Assembly: GCA_902597545.1 (NCBI GenBank)
Contig: CACJYD010000006.1
Location: forward strand, 16,224-80,223
Direction of reading: 5' to 3'
DNA: 64,000 nt
Source of the DNA: an uncultured Bacteroidota bacterium
GTDB taxonomy: Bacteria > Bacteroidota > Bacteroidia > Flavobacteriales > Flavobacteriaceae
The number at the start of each line of letters is the position of its first letter. Positions within the stretch are counted from its first letter, which is position 1. The notes under the pieces were generated by a model. It was given only the letters and a program-made list of their open reading frames with translations. It was not told the DNA's origin and searched no databases. This document shows positions 36,177 to 44,087 of this stretch, piece by piece. The position numbers were made by a program, and so were the translations under genes.

Positions 36177-37018
36177 TTATGAAGTCTATCATAAACAATT
36201 TTTAAAGTATTCATTGCATCAGGAGAATTTGCCTTTTTGGCAATTTCATACCCTTGTTTGGCATATTTTTTTGCTTTTTTCATTTTACCTGCCTTTTCAT
36301 AAATTATAGCTTTATATCTAAGTTGCCAATATTTTAAATCTTTTGAGTCTGGTAATGCAATATCAATCCATTTTAGAGCTTTATTAATATCAAGATCTTC
36401 TTCATAGAAATAAATTGCAGCTTTTTGGTAATCCGCCTTGGAAGGATTTCCTGACATAACTGAATTAATGTTTGCTATCATTTTTTCCTTGGTTAAAGCA
36501 TCAATAATAAATACTGCTGCCTTGTTGTCCCATAATAAATTTAAACTAGCACCTGCATTTGAAATATCGCCTAAAGAAAGAGTGAAAGTTTCAACTGCAA
36601 ATGGCAAATCATAGAAATCAGTACTAACTCTTGCCTTTATTAGAGATTCATCAAAGCTTTTTAAAGATCCCCATGCACTAGTTTTTTCATAAATGACAAG
36701 GTCAATTTTAGACTCACCTGGAACAGAATAAACATGATATTCACCTTTCTCTACCAATTGACCATTAATTTTAACGTCATCAGAGAAAGAGATCGTAGTA
36801 GCTTGATTTGCTCCTGTTCTCCAAATTTGTTTATAGGGAATTAAATTACCAAATATTGTCCTACCCTTTTTGGACGGCCTGGAATAATCCAATTTAATAT
36901 CAACTAATCCAACTTTTTGAGAGATTTTTGCTCGTGGACTAGCTACTGGAGATTGCAACTGGGAGTAAGTAAACTGAAATAGTAGTAAAGTAAAAAATAA
37001 AGAGATGAATTTTTTCAT
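36173..37018 (-). CDS. secreted DUF2911 protein with C-terminal TPR-like region
   Basis: 281 residues. Signal peptide MKKFISLFFTLLLFQFTYS. The DUF2911 domain (about 20-165) shows SPRAKISQKVGLVDIKLDYSRPSKKGRTIFG, YKQIWRTGANQATTISFSDDV and KGEYHVYSVPG. The last 110 residues form helical TPR-like repeats (DYQKAAIYFYEEDLDINKALKWID). Common in Bacteroidota; function unknown, located in the periplasm or outside the cell. Convergent with the symporter (4-base overlap), divergent from the light-related cluster. Confidence 0.87.
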   Translation of the reverse strand: MKKFISLFFTLLLFQFTYSQLQSPVASPRAKISQKVGLVDIKLDYSRPSKKGRTIFGNLIPYKQIWRTGANQATTISFSDDVKINGQLVEKGEYHVYSVPGESKIDLVIYEKTSAWGSLKSFDESLIKARVSTDFYDLPFAVETFTLSLGDISNAGASLNLLWDNKAAVFIIDALTKEKMIANINSVMSGNPSKADYQKAAIYFYEEDLDINKALKWIDIALPDSKDLKYWQLRYKAIIYEKAGKMKKAKKYAKQGYEIAKKANSPDAMNTLKIVYDRLHN

Positions 37019-37053
37019 GTTTTTTGATATTAAGATTTATTTTTACAAAGATT

Positions 37054-37518
37054 ATGAAAATTTTTAAAATACACACTAAGCAAAAATTACCTATCTCAGT
37101 AGATGAAGCCTGGGATTTTTTATCTAACCCTAAAAATCTAAAAACCATTACTCCTAATGAGATGAATTTTAAAATTATTGATTGTGATTTTAAAAAAGTT
37201 TATCCAGGTCAAATCATAGTTTACATTGTAACTCCAATACTAAATATTCCGCTTAAGTGGGTGACTGAAATAACACATGTAGTTGATAAAAAATATTTTG
37301 TAGATGAGCAAAGGTTTGGTCCCTATGCTTTATGGCATCACAAACATTTTATTAAAGAAATAGATGGTGGAATTGAAATGGAGGATGTTATCCATTATAA
37401 AATCCCATTTGGTCCTCTTGGTGTTCTTGCAAATTACCTTTTTGTTCAAAAAAAACTTGGCTCGATATTTGTCTATAGAAGAAAAAAGTTAATTGAACTA
37501 TTTGGTGATTTAAAATGA
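37054..37518 (+). CDS. SRPBCC (START-like) ligand-binding protein
   Basis: 154 residues from ATG 37054 (MKIFKIHTKQKLPIS); the longer ORF start is not supported. The family pattern is helix-grip: ISVDEAWDFLSNPKNLKTITP at the N-terminus, beta strands including DEQRFGPYALWHHKHFI, and a C-terminal helix. Binds an unknown hydrophobic ligand. First gene of the photolyase cluster, overlapping the SDR gene by 4 bases. Confidence 0.88.
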   Translation: MKIFKIHTKQKLPISVDEAWDFLSNPKNLKTITPNEMNFKIIDCDFKKVYPGQIIVYIVTPILNIPLKWVTEITHVVDKKYFVDEQRFGPYALWHHKHFIKEIDGGIEMEDVIHYKIPFGPLGVLANYLFVQKKLGSIFVYRRKKLIELFGDLK

Positions 37519-38210
37519 AAAATATACTATTAATTGGAGGATCATATGGAATAGGATCTTCACTATCAAAAATTCTCGCTGATAATAATAATGTAATTGT
37601 AGCATCCAGAACTGAGCCTGAGTTTAAACACAATAATGTTAAGTATGTAAAGTTTGATGCAAAAACTGATTTACTTAATGTAAATGAACTACCCACAACA
37701 ATTGATGGTTTTGTTTATCTCCCTGGTAGTATTAATTTGAGACCTTTCAAAGGATTAAGTTTAGAGTCTTTTCAAGAAGATTTAGACATAAATGTATTGT
37801 CTCTTATAAAAGTATTAAAAACAATTTTACCAAATTTGTCAAATTCGATCAATGCCAGTATGGTTTTTCTAAGTACTGTTGCAGTTTCAAAAGGGATGCC
37901 CTTTCATTCAAGTGTAGCCTTATCCAAAGGGGCGATTGAAGGGTTAGCTAAATCTTTAGCAGCAGAATTTGCACCAAAAATAAGAGTTAATGTAATTGCT
38001 CCATCAATTGTTGATACTCCCCTAGCAAATAGATTTTTAAATAATGAAGTCAAAGTTCAAAAGTCATCAGAAAAACACCCTCTAAACAGAATTGGAAATA
38101 AAGATGATATTTCTGAAATGATCAATTTCCTCCTGTCTGATAAGTCAACATGGATAACTGGTCAAATTATCTCCGTTGATGGTGGACTTTCAACCATAAT
38201 TAAAAACTAA
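37515..38210 (+). CDS. short-chain dehydrogenase/reductase
   Basis: 231 residues. NAD(P)-binding LLIGGSYGIGSSL at the N-terminus, N-P-G region VYLPGSINL, catalytic Ser in FLSTVAVSKGMPFHSSVALSKGA. The canonical YxxxK Tyr appears to be Ser in HSSVALSKG (reading SxxxSK), so the active-site Tyr may be missing or realigned. C-terminal SDR end ITGQIISVDGG. Substrate unknown. Sits between the SRPBCC gene (4-base overlap) and the photolyase gene (6-base gap). Confidence 0.88.
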   Translation: MKNILLIGGSYGIGSSLSKILADNNNVIVASRTEPEFKHNNVKYVKFDAKTDLLNVNELPTTIDGFVYLPGSINLRPFKGLSLESFQEDLDINVLSLIKVLKTILPNLSNSINASMVFLSTVAVSKGMPFHSSVALSKGAIEGLAKSLAAEFAPKIRVNVIAPSIVDTPLANRFLNNEVKVQKSSEKHPLNRIGNKDDISEMINFLLSDKSTWITGQIISVDGGLSTIIKN

Positions 38211-38216
38211 TAAATA

Positions 38217-39503
38217 GTGATTATTTTTTGGTTTAGAAGAGATTTAAGATTAAATGATAATCATGGACTTTATAAAGCTTTAAAGCATGGTAATACAGTA
38301 CTACCAATCTTTATTTATGATACAAATATTACTAACAAGTTAGAGGAAAATGATCATAGATTGAAATTCATTTCCGATGCAATTACAGCTATGAATTCTA
38401 AACTTCATTCAACGAATAATAAAATTTTTACTTTTAAAGGGAAACCATCCGAAGTTCTAAGTCGGCTAATAAAGAAATATAAGATTAAAGCCGTATTTTT
38501 TAATAAAGATTATGAACCGTATGCTAGAGAGAGAGATCAAGATATTATTAAAATGTGTAATGAAAAAGATGTTTCATGTCACTCATTTAAAGATCATGTG
38601 GTTTTCGAAGAAGATGAAATTGTCAAAAATGATGGAACTCCCTATGTTGTTTACACACCTTACTCAAAAAAATGGTTAGAAAAATTTAAAGAATCCAAAC
38701 TTGAAAGTTATAGTTCCGAAAATCATTTACATAATCTTGTTAAAGCTAATAATATAGAACACGCTGATTTTAATAAAACTTTTGACAATGAAGTAATATA
38801 TCCAAAAAATTATGTGTTAAACAATAATATTATTGACAAATATGAAGACACAAGGAATTTTCCAGCACTAGACAGTACATCAAGAGTTGGTGTACATTTA
38901 AGATTTGGCACATTAAGTCTAAGAAACATTGTTAATAAATCGTCAAACAGCTTTAATAATACATATTTAAAAGAGCTTATTTGGAGAGAGTTTTTTATTC
39001 AAATATTGTGGCATTATCCTCATACAATAAATACTTCGTTTAAAGAAAAATATGAACGGATAAAATGGAGAACAAACATGAATGATTTCAAATTGTGGTG
39101 TGATGGAAAAACAGGATACCCAATAGTTGACGCTGGCATGAATGAGCTGAATAAAACTGGATTCATGCACAACAGACTGAGGATGATTGTAGGTAGTTTT
39201 TTATGTAAACATCTTCTAATTGATTGGAGATTGGGAGAAAAATATTTTGCTGACAAGCTATTTGATTATGAACAAGCAAGTAATGTTGGAAACTGGCAAT
39301 GGGTTGCTGGCTGTGGAGTTGATGCAGCTCCATATTTTAGAATTTTTAATCCTGAATCTCAACAAATCAAGTTTGATAAGCAGAAAGAATACATAAAAAA
39401 ATGGATACCTGAATTTGATGAAAGCAATTATATAGAAAAAATAGTTGATCATAAATTTGCTAGGGAAAGATGTCTAAAAACTTATAAAGAAGCTCTTAAT
39501 TAA
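38217..39503 (+). CDS. phrB: deoxyribodipyrimidine photolyase (class I-like)
   Basis: Blue-light FAD enzyme that splits cyclobutane pyrimidine dimers. 428 residues, starting at GTG (MIIFWFRRDLRLNDNHGL), the exact family N-terminus. The antenna domain covers about 1-130, the FAD domain 190-428. Signatures: LIWREFFIQILWHYP, GYPIVDAGMNELNKTGFMHNRLRMIVGSFL, and DYEQASNVGNWQWVAGCGVDAAPYFRIFNP with part of the electron-transfer Trp chain. The antenna chromophore cannot be assigned. Next gene is 2 bases downstream. Confidence 0.95.
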   Translation: MIIFWFRRDLRLNDNHGLYKALKHGNTVLPIFIYDTNITNKLEENDHRLKFISDAITAMNSKLHSTNNKIFTFKGKPSEVLSRLIKKYKIKAVFFNKDYEPYARERDQDIIKMCNEKDVSCHSFKDHVVFEEDEIVKNDGTPYVVYTPYSKKWLEKFKESKLESYSSENHLHNLVKANNIEHADFNKTFDNEVIYPKNYVLNNNIIDKYEDTRNFPALDSTSRVGVHLRFGTLSLRNIVNKSSNSFNNTYLKELIWREFFIQILWHYPHTINTSFKEKYERIKWRTNMNDFKLWCDGKTGYPIVDAGMNELNKTGFMHNRLRMIVGSFLCKHLLIDWRLGEKYFADKLFDYEQASNVGNWQWVAGCGVDAAPYFRIFNPESQQIKFDKQKEYIKKWIPEFDESNYIEKIVDHKFARERCLKTYKEALN

Positions 39504-39505
39504 AA

Positions 39506-40969
39506 ATGGATTATTCAATTATATTTCCAAATCAACTTTTTAAAAATTCGGAACTATTATCAAATTCTAAAAAAATCATTTTAGTTGAGGAATTTCTTTT
39601 TTTTAAGCATTATAAATTTCATAAACAAAAAATTCTATTTCATAGAATGAGTATGAAATCTTATAAATTATTCCTTGAGGACAAAGGTTATGATGTTAGG
39701 TATATTGAATCGACCGAGAGTAATTCTGACATTAGAGAGCTAATTGAAACATTGGATATAAATAAAATTAAAATTTATAATCCAGTTGATAATTGGCTTT
39801 CAAAGAGGATCAGCCAAAGTTGTTCAAAAAAAAATATTCAAATTGAAACATATGAAAATCCATTATTTATTAATAATAATGATGATTTAAATACATTTTT
39901 TAGAACAGACAAAAAAAAGTTTTTTCAGACAGCTTTTTACAAACAACAAAGAATTAAAATGGATATAATGATGATTTCTGATAAACCTGAGGGTGGAAAG
40001 TGGACCTATGATGATCAAAACAGAGAAAAGTATCCAAAAGATAAGACCCCACCAAAAATTGATTTTCCTGTAAAAAATCAACTTTACTTTGAATCTATTG
40101 ACTACGTGAATAAGAATTTTGGTGATAATTTTGGTTTAATTAATGATGAAATACTTTACCCTTATGATTTTAATACAGCTAATAACTGGCTTGATAATTT
40201 TTTAAAGACAAGATTCTATGAATTTGGACCTTATGAAGATGCTGTTTTAAAAGAAAAATCTATTTTGAATCATAGTGTTCTTTCTCCACTTATTAATGTA
40301 GGATTAATTAATCCAAGAGATTTAATCAAAAAAATTCTATCATTTTATTATGAAAACAATATTCCGATCAATTCGACTGAGGGATTTATTAGGCAAATTA
40401 TAGGCTGGAGAGAATTTATAAGGGGTGTATATATTTCAAAAGGAACTGAAGAGAGAAATAAAAACTTTTGGAACTTTAAAAGAAAAATTCCAAAATCTTT
40501 TTATGATGGAACCACCGGGATTGAACCAGTAGATGATACCATAAAAAAAATAAATGAATCTGGATATGCAAATCATATTGAAAGATTAATGATAATTGGA
40601 AACTTCATGCTTCTTTGTGAATTTGATCCAGATGAAGTTTATAAATGGTTTATGGAATTATTTATAGATTCATATGATTGGGTGATGGTTCCAAATGTAT
40701 ATGGTATGAGTCAATTTGCTGATGGCGGATTAATGTCAACAAAACCATACATTAGTGGAAGTAGTTATGTATTAAAAATGAGTAATTATAAAAAAGGTGA
40801 TTGGTGTCCAATATGGGATTCCCTATTTTGGAATTTTATAGATAAAAAAAGAGATTTTTTTACTACAAATCCTAGAATGAGAATGCTTGTCAGCTCATTT
40901 GATAGAATGAATATTCAAAAAAAAGAACTACTTATTAAAACAGCAAACGATTTTATTGATGATCTGTAA
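39506..40969 (+). CDS. cryptochrome/photolyase-related protein (DPRP/FeS-BCP family), cluster ligands missing
   Basis: 487 residues of the photolyase-related family that includes bacterial (6-4) photolyases and CryB. N-terminal DPRP domain (1-150: IIFPNQLF, FHRMSMKSYKLFL), FAD-binding C-terminal domain (EGFIRQIIGWREFIRG, GYANHIERLMIIGNF, WVMVPNVYGMSQFADGG). By comparison from memory, the family's four Cys for a [4Fe-4S] cluster are mostly absent: only Cys434 in GDWCPIW fits, and the YCxxC segment is deleted. The HH pair used by (6-4) repair enzymes reads NH. Repair or light-sensing are both possible. Cotranscribed with the photolyase. Confidence 0.9.
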   Translation: MDYSIIFPNQLFKNSELLSNSKKIILVEEFLFFKHYKFHKQKILFHRMSMKSYKLFLEDKGYDVRYIESTESNSDIRELIETLDINKIKIYNPVDNWLSKRISQSCSKKNIQIETYENPLFINNNDDLNTFFRTDKKKFFQTAFYKQQRIKMDIMMISDKPEGGKWTYDDQNREKYPKDKTPPKIDFPVKNQLYFESIDYVNKNFGDNFGLINDEILYPYDFNTANNWLDNFLKTRFYEFGPYEDAVLKEKSILNHSVLSPLINVGLINPRDLIKKILSFYYENNIPINSTEGFIRQIIGWREFIRGVYISKGTEERNKNFWNFKRKIPKSFYDGTTGIEPVDDTIKKINESGYANHIERLMIIGNFMLLCEFDPDEVYKWFMELFIDSYDWVMVPNVYGMSQFADGGLMSTKPYISGSSYVLKMSNYKKGDWCPIWDSLFWNFIDKKRDFFTTNPRMRMLVSSFDRMNIQKKELLIKTANDFIDDL

Positions 40970-40971
40970 TT

Positions 40972-41241
40972 ATGAATGAGATAAATATTAATAGAATCAT
41001 TGAAATGGCTTGGGAAGATAGAACTACGTTTGATGCAATCAAAAAACAGTTTGGGGTTTCTGAGAGTGAGGTTATAAAAATAATGCGAAATAACCTTAAA
41101 AAATCAAGTTTTAGACTGTGGAGAAAAAGAGTTAGCGGAAGAAAAACCAAACATTTAAAAATTTTAGAAAATGAAGGTTTAAAAACATTGAGATTTAAAT
41201 GCTCGCGGCAAAAAAATATCTCAAATAATAAAATTACTTAA
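40972..41241 (+). CDS. TIGR03643/DUF2805 family protein
   Basis: 89 residues. The first 70 match TIGR03643: IIEMAWEDRTTFDAIKKQFGVSESEVIKIMRNNLKKSSFRLWRKRVSGRKTKH, a helix-turn-helix-like, basic domain suggestive of nucleic-acid binding. Commonly found next to cryptochrome/photolyase-related genes in marine bacteria, as here, only 2 bases after one. Role unknown; a regulator or accessory of the light-repair cluster is inference. Its 3' end overlaps murA by 8 bases. Confidence 0.88.
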   Translation: MNEININRIIEMAWEDRTTFDAIKKQFGVSESEVIKIMRNNLKKSSFRLWRKRVSGRKTKHLKILENEGLKTLRFKCSRQKNISNNKIT

Positions 41242-42544
41242 TCCTTTCTATTGATGCTCCAATATTCTGGAGTCTTTCATCAATGTTTTCATATCCCCTG
41301 TCAATTTGTTCAATGTTGTCAATGACACTTGTTCCATCAGCAGATAGTGCAGCAATTAATAGTGAAATTCCTGCCCTAATATCTGGGGATGTCATTTTTG
41401 TTGCCTTAAGACTCGATTTAAAATTATGTCCTATCACTACAGCACGGTGAGGATCACACAAAATTATTTTAGCACCCATGTCTATAAGCTTATCAACAAA
41501 AAACAATCTACTCTCGAACATCTTTTGATGAATTAATACACTACCTTTTGCCTGAGTAGCAACCACCAAAACAATACTAATTAAATCTGGTGTGAACAGA
41601 GGCCATGGGCCATCAGAAATAGTCAATACACTACCATCAATGTTATTCTGAATTTCATAACCGTTCATGTGAGGTGGAATTCTAATACTATTTTCAGTTT
41701 TTTCAATGTTAATTCCAAGTTTGGAGAATACGTTTAAAATTTGATCTAATATTTTAATTTCTACTCCATTTATTGTTATGTCACTTTTTGTCAAGGCTGC
41801 CAAGCCAATCCAACTACCAATTTCAATCATATCAGGTTGTATTTTATGGTCACAACCTGAAAGTTCTTTTACGCCATTAATTTTTAACAAATTTGAGCCA
41901 ATACCAGAAATTTTACCACCCATGGCATTTATCATACTACAGAGTTGCTGAATGTAAGGCTCGCACGCTGCATTATATATGGTTGTTTCACCATTTGCAA
42001 GAGCAGCAGTCATAATAATATTTGCTGTACCTGTAACTGAGGGTTGATCCAATAAAATATAAGAACCCTTAAGTTTATTTGCAGTTACATTATACCGGTA
42101 ATTTTTATTATCATATTTGAAATTCGCTCCTAATTTCACAAGACCCTCAAAATGTGTGTCTAACTTTCTTCTACCAATTTTATCACCCCCAGGCTTTGGT
42201 ATTGATGCTTTACCAAATCTGGATAGTAATGGCCCAATTATCATAATCGAACCTCTAAGTCCTTTAGCTTTTGTCTCAAAATCAATTGTGTTTAAATAAT
42301 CTAAATCAATATTTTTTGATTCAAAAGAATATTTATTTTGATTTATTTTTTTTACTGTAACTCCCAAGTTATCAAGCAAATCAATCAATCTATTAACATC
42401 GATAATATTAGGAATATTATCAATTGTTACAATTTTCTCTGTTAATAGCACAGCACTTATGACTTGAAGAGCCTCATTTTTTGCACCTTGAGGTATAATT
42501 ACTCCTGACAAGTTATTACCTCCTTTAACTTTAAAAGTTCCCAT
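41234..42544 (-). CDS. murA: UDP-N-acetylglucosamine 1-carboxyvinyltransferase, Asp active-site form
   Basis: First committed step of peptidoglycan synthesis: adds enolpyruvate to UDP-GlcNAc. 436 residues with two inside-out barrels. Conserved Lys22-Asn23 in GAKNEAL. In the active loop the usual Cys is Asp121, reading PGGDKIGRRKLDTH. Other segments: LDQPSVTGTANI, DGPWPLFTPDL and SPDIRAGISLLIAAL. The Asp form is active in other bacteria and is not alkylated by fosfomycin. It shares one base with the upstream DUF4290 gene. Confidence 0.97.
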   Translation of the reverse strand: MGTFKVKGGNNLSGVIIPQGAKNEALQVISAVLLTEKIVTIDNIPNIIDVNRLIDLLDNLGVTVKKINQNKYSFESKNIDLDYLNTIDFETKAKGLRGSIMIIGPLLSRFGKASIPKPGGDKIGRRKLDTHFEGLVKLGANFKYDNKNYRYNVTANKLKGSYILLDQPSVTGTANIIMTAALANGETTIYNAACEPYIQQLCSMINAMGGKISGIGSNLLKINGVKELSGCDHKIQPDMIEIGSWIGLAALTKSDITINGVEIKILDQILNVFSKLGINIEKTENSIRIPPHMNGYEIQNNIDGSVLTISDGPWPLFTPDLISIVLVVATQAKGSVLIHQKMFESRLFFVDKLIDMGAKIILCDPHRAVVIGHNFKSSLKATKMTSPDIRAGISLLIAALSADGTSVIDNIEQIDRGYENIDERLQNIGASIERIK

Positions 42545-43182
42545 TATTTTCTCTTAAAATTTCTATATGGTTTTTTTCCTTTTTTGGGAGATTTGGAAAA
42601 CTTTTTAGTGGATAGACTAATTAGATCTTTTGAGTCAGTCAGTGGTTTTGTATGTTTATCAAGAGTTATTTTTCCATCTGATAGTTCTAACATATGATTA
42701 AATATAATTGAATCATCAACAGAGTCTTTGTTCCATCTTAAAAAACACTTTTTCATATGGTTTGCAATAACATAAATTAATTCTGTTTTCATATCACCAT
42801 CCTCCCAATTTGCTGCAACATCAATCATTTTTTTTATTGTATTTCCATAAAATCTATATTTGGGATAGTTCTGAGGATAATTTAGTCTTTCTGGCTTTTC
42901 TTCAAATATTTCCTTTGATGGTTTTGGAAAAGGAGAGTCAACATCCAAATTAAATTCTGACATTATAAAAAGCTGATCCCATAATTTATGTTGAAAATCA
43001 GGAACGTCCCTTAAATGTGGATTTAAATTACCCATTACACCAATGATTGCCTTAGCCATTTTATTCCTTTCATTTTTATCTGAACAAGCTACAGCTTGAT
43101 TAACCATTTTTTGAATATGTCTACCATATTCAGGTATGATTAAATCTATTCTTTCAGTATTGTACTCAAGAGAATCTATCAA
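42544..43182 (-). CDS. DUF4290 family protein
   Basis: 212 residues of a Bacteroidota-specific family: LEYNTERIDLIIPEYGRHIQKMVNQA at the start, RNKMAKAIIGVMGNLNPHLRDVPDFQHKLWDQLF, and PKYRFYGNTIKKMID. Mostly helical and soluble, with a Lys-rich tail ending KKPYRNFKRK. Directly upstream of murA, sharing a single base, a linkage common in Flavobacteriia, so a cell-wall related or housekeeping role is possible. Function unknown. Confidence 0.9.
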   Translation of the reverse strand: MIDSLEYNTERIDLIIPEYGRHIQKMVNQAVACSDKNERNKMAKAIIGVMGNLNPHLRDVPDFQHKLWDQLFIMSEFNLDVDSPFPKPSKEIFEEKPERLNYPQNYPKYRFYGNTIKKMIDVAANWEDGDMKTELIYVIANHMKKCFLRWNKDSVDDSIIFNHMLELSDGKITLDKHTKPLTDSKDLISLSTKKFSKSPKKGKKPYRNFKRK

Positions 43183-43219
43183 AGTATTTTATTTGACGAT
43201 AAAAGTAAAGATTTTTTCA

Positions 43220-43504
43220 CTACAAAGAAATAATTCCATCAATTTTAGATATATCTAAGTATTTTGCTATTACTTCATCTGGATTTTTCATAAACTTAAC
43301 TATCGTAATACTAAGATAACTCTTATTTGAGGACTCTTTTAAGGTAAGTTTGCAAAGATTTAAATCAAATTTTGATAACAATTCTTCCTTTTTCTTTGTT
43401 TCATTTACAATGATAAATTTATATATATATTCTGACGGCCAATTCTGATATTTTTCGAGATCATTTTTTAATTTTTGGTAATCTTTTTTGGATGAATCAG
43501 CCAT
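43220..43504 (-). CDS. DUF493 (YbeD-like) protein
   Basis: 94 residues. The pattern YQNWPSEYIYKFIIVN, then a Lys/Glu helix and SYLSITIVKFMKNPDEVIAKYLDISKIDGIISL, matches the small alpha/beta DUF493 family with an ACT-like fold. Probably regulatory; ligand unknown. Upstream of DUF4290-murA by 37 bases, with a -7 box only 5 bases from its ATG. Confidence 0.83.
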   Translation of the reverse strand: MADSSKKDYQKLKNDLEKYQNWPSEYIYKFIIVNETKKKEELLSKFDLNLCKLTLKESSNKSYLSITIVKFMKNPDEVIAKYLDISKIDGIISL

Positions 43505-43508
43505 TTAT

Positions 43509-43516
43509 CAAATATA
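43509..43516 (-). promoter_or_regulatory. TAnnTTTG -7 box immediately upstream of DUF493
   Basis: Minus-strand TATATTTG ending 5 bases from the ATG; predicts a leaderless mRNA. Confidence 0.6.
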
Positions 43517-43533
43517 GTAACAAATTATAGTTA

Positions 43534-43541
43534 TATTTTTG
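43534..43541 (+). promoter_or_regulatory. TAnnTTTG -7 box upstream of the NTPase-fmt-algH operon
   Basis: TATTTTTG, 20 bases before the ATG at 43562, in the divergent spacer with DUF493. Confidence 0.55.
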
Positions 43542-43561
43542 TATCTGAATGAACAAAGTTT

Positions 43562-44086
43562 ATGAGTAAGATACTTATCACAGGAGGTCCTGGAACTGGT
43601 AAAACATCTCTAATCAATTGGATGCAAGAACATGGATATTTTTGTTCCAAAGAAATAGTCAGGGAGATTACAAAAAGAAAGAGAGAGGATGGACATGATC
43701 AATACTTTCTCTCTGATCCACTGAATTTTAGTATTGAATTATTTGATAAAAGATTTGAGGAATACAAAAAAAATTACAATTCAGATTATATATTTTATGA
43801 TAGAGGTCCATTGGATGTTCTAGCATATTTGGATTTTAAAAATATTAAAATACCGAATGATTTAAATAATAAGGCAAAGTCTATTAATTATGATTTATCA
43901 TTTATCTTACATCCTTGGCAAGATATATATATAAATGATGATGTTAGATATGAAACCTTTTCTGAATGTGAAGAAATTCATAAAAACCTATTTAATAAAT
44001 ACAAAGAATTCAATATTAAATTAATATCTGTACCTAATTGTTCTGTGGAAAAGAGATTTGATTTTATAAAGAAATATTTGAATTAA
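43562..44086 (+). CDS. AAA_28-type P-loop NTPase/kinase
   Basis: 174 residues. Walker A GGPGTGKTS at 8-16, then REITKRKREDGHDQYFLSDPLNFS and the acidic Walker B-like YIFYDRGPLDVLAYL. This is the AAA_28 family of small nucleoside- or NMN-kinase-like ATPases; substrate unknown. One base separates its stop from the fmt ATG, so it is in an operon with fmt and algH. Confidence 0.86.
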   Translation: MSKILITGGPGTGKTSLINWMQEHGYFCSKEIVREITKRKREDGHDQYFLSDPLNFSIELFDKRFEEYKKNYNSDYIFYDRGPLDVLAYLDFKNIKIPNDLNNKAKSINYDLSFILHPWQDIYINDDVRYETFSECEEIHKNLFNKYKEFNIKLISVPNCSVEKRFDFIKKYLN

Positions 44087-44087
44087 A

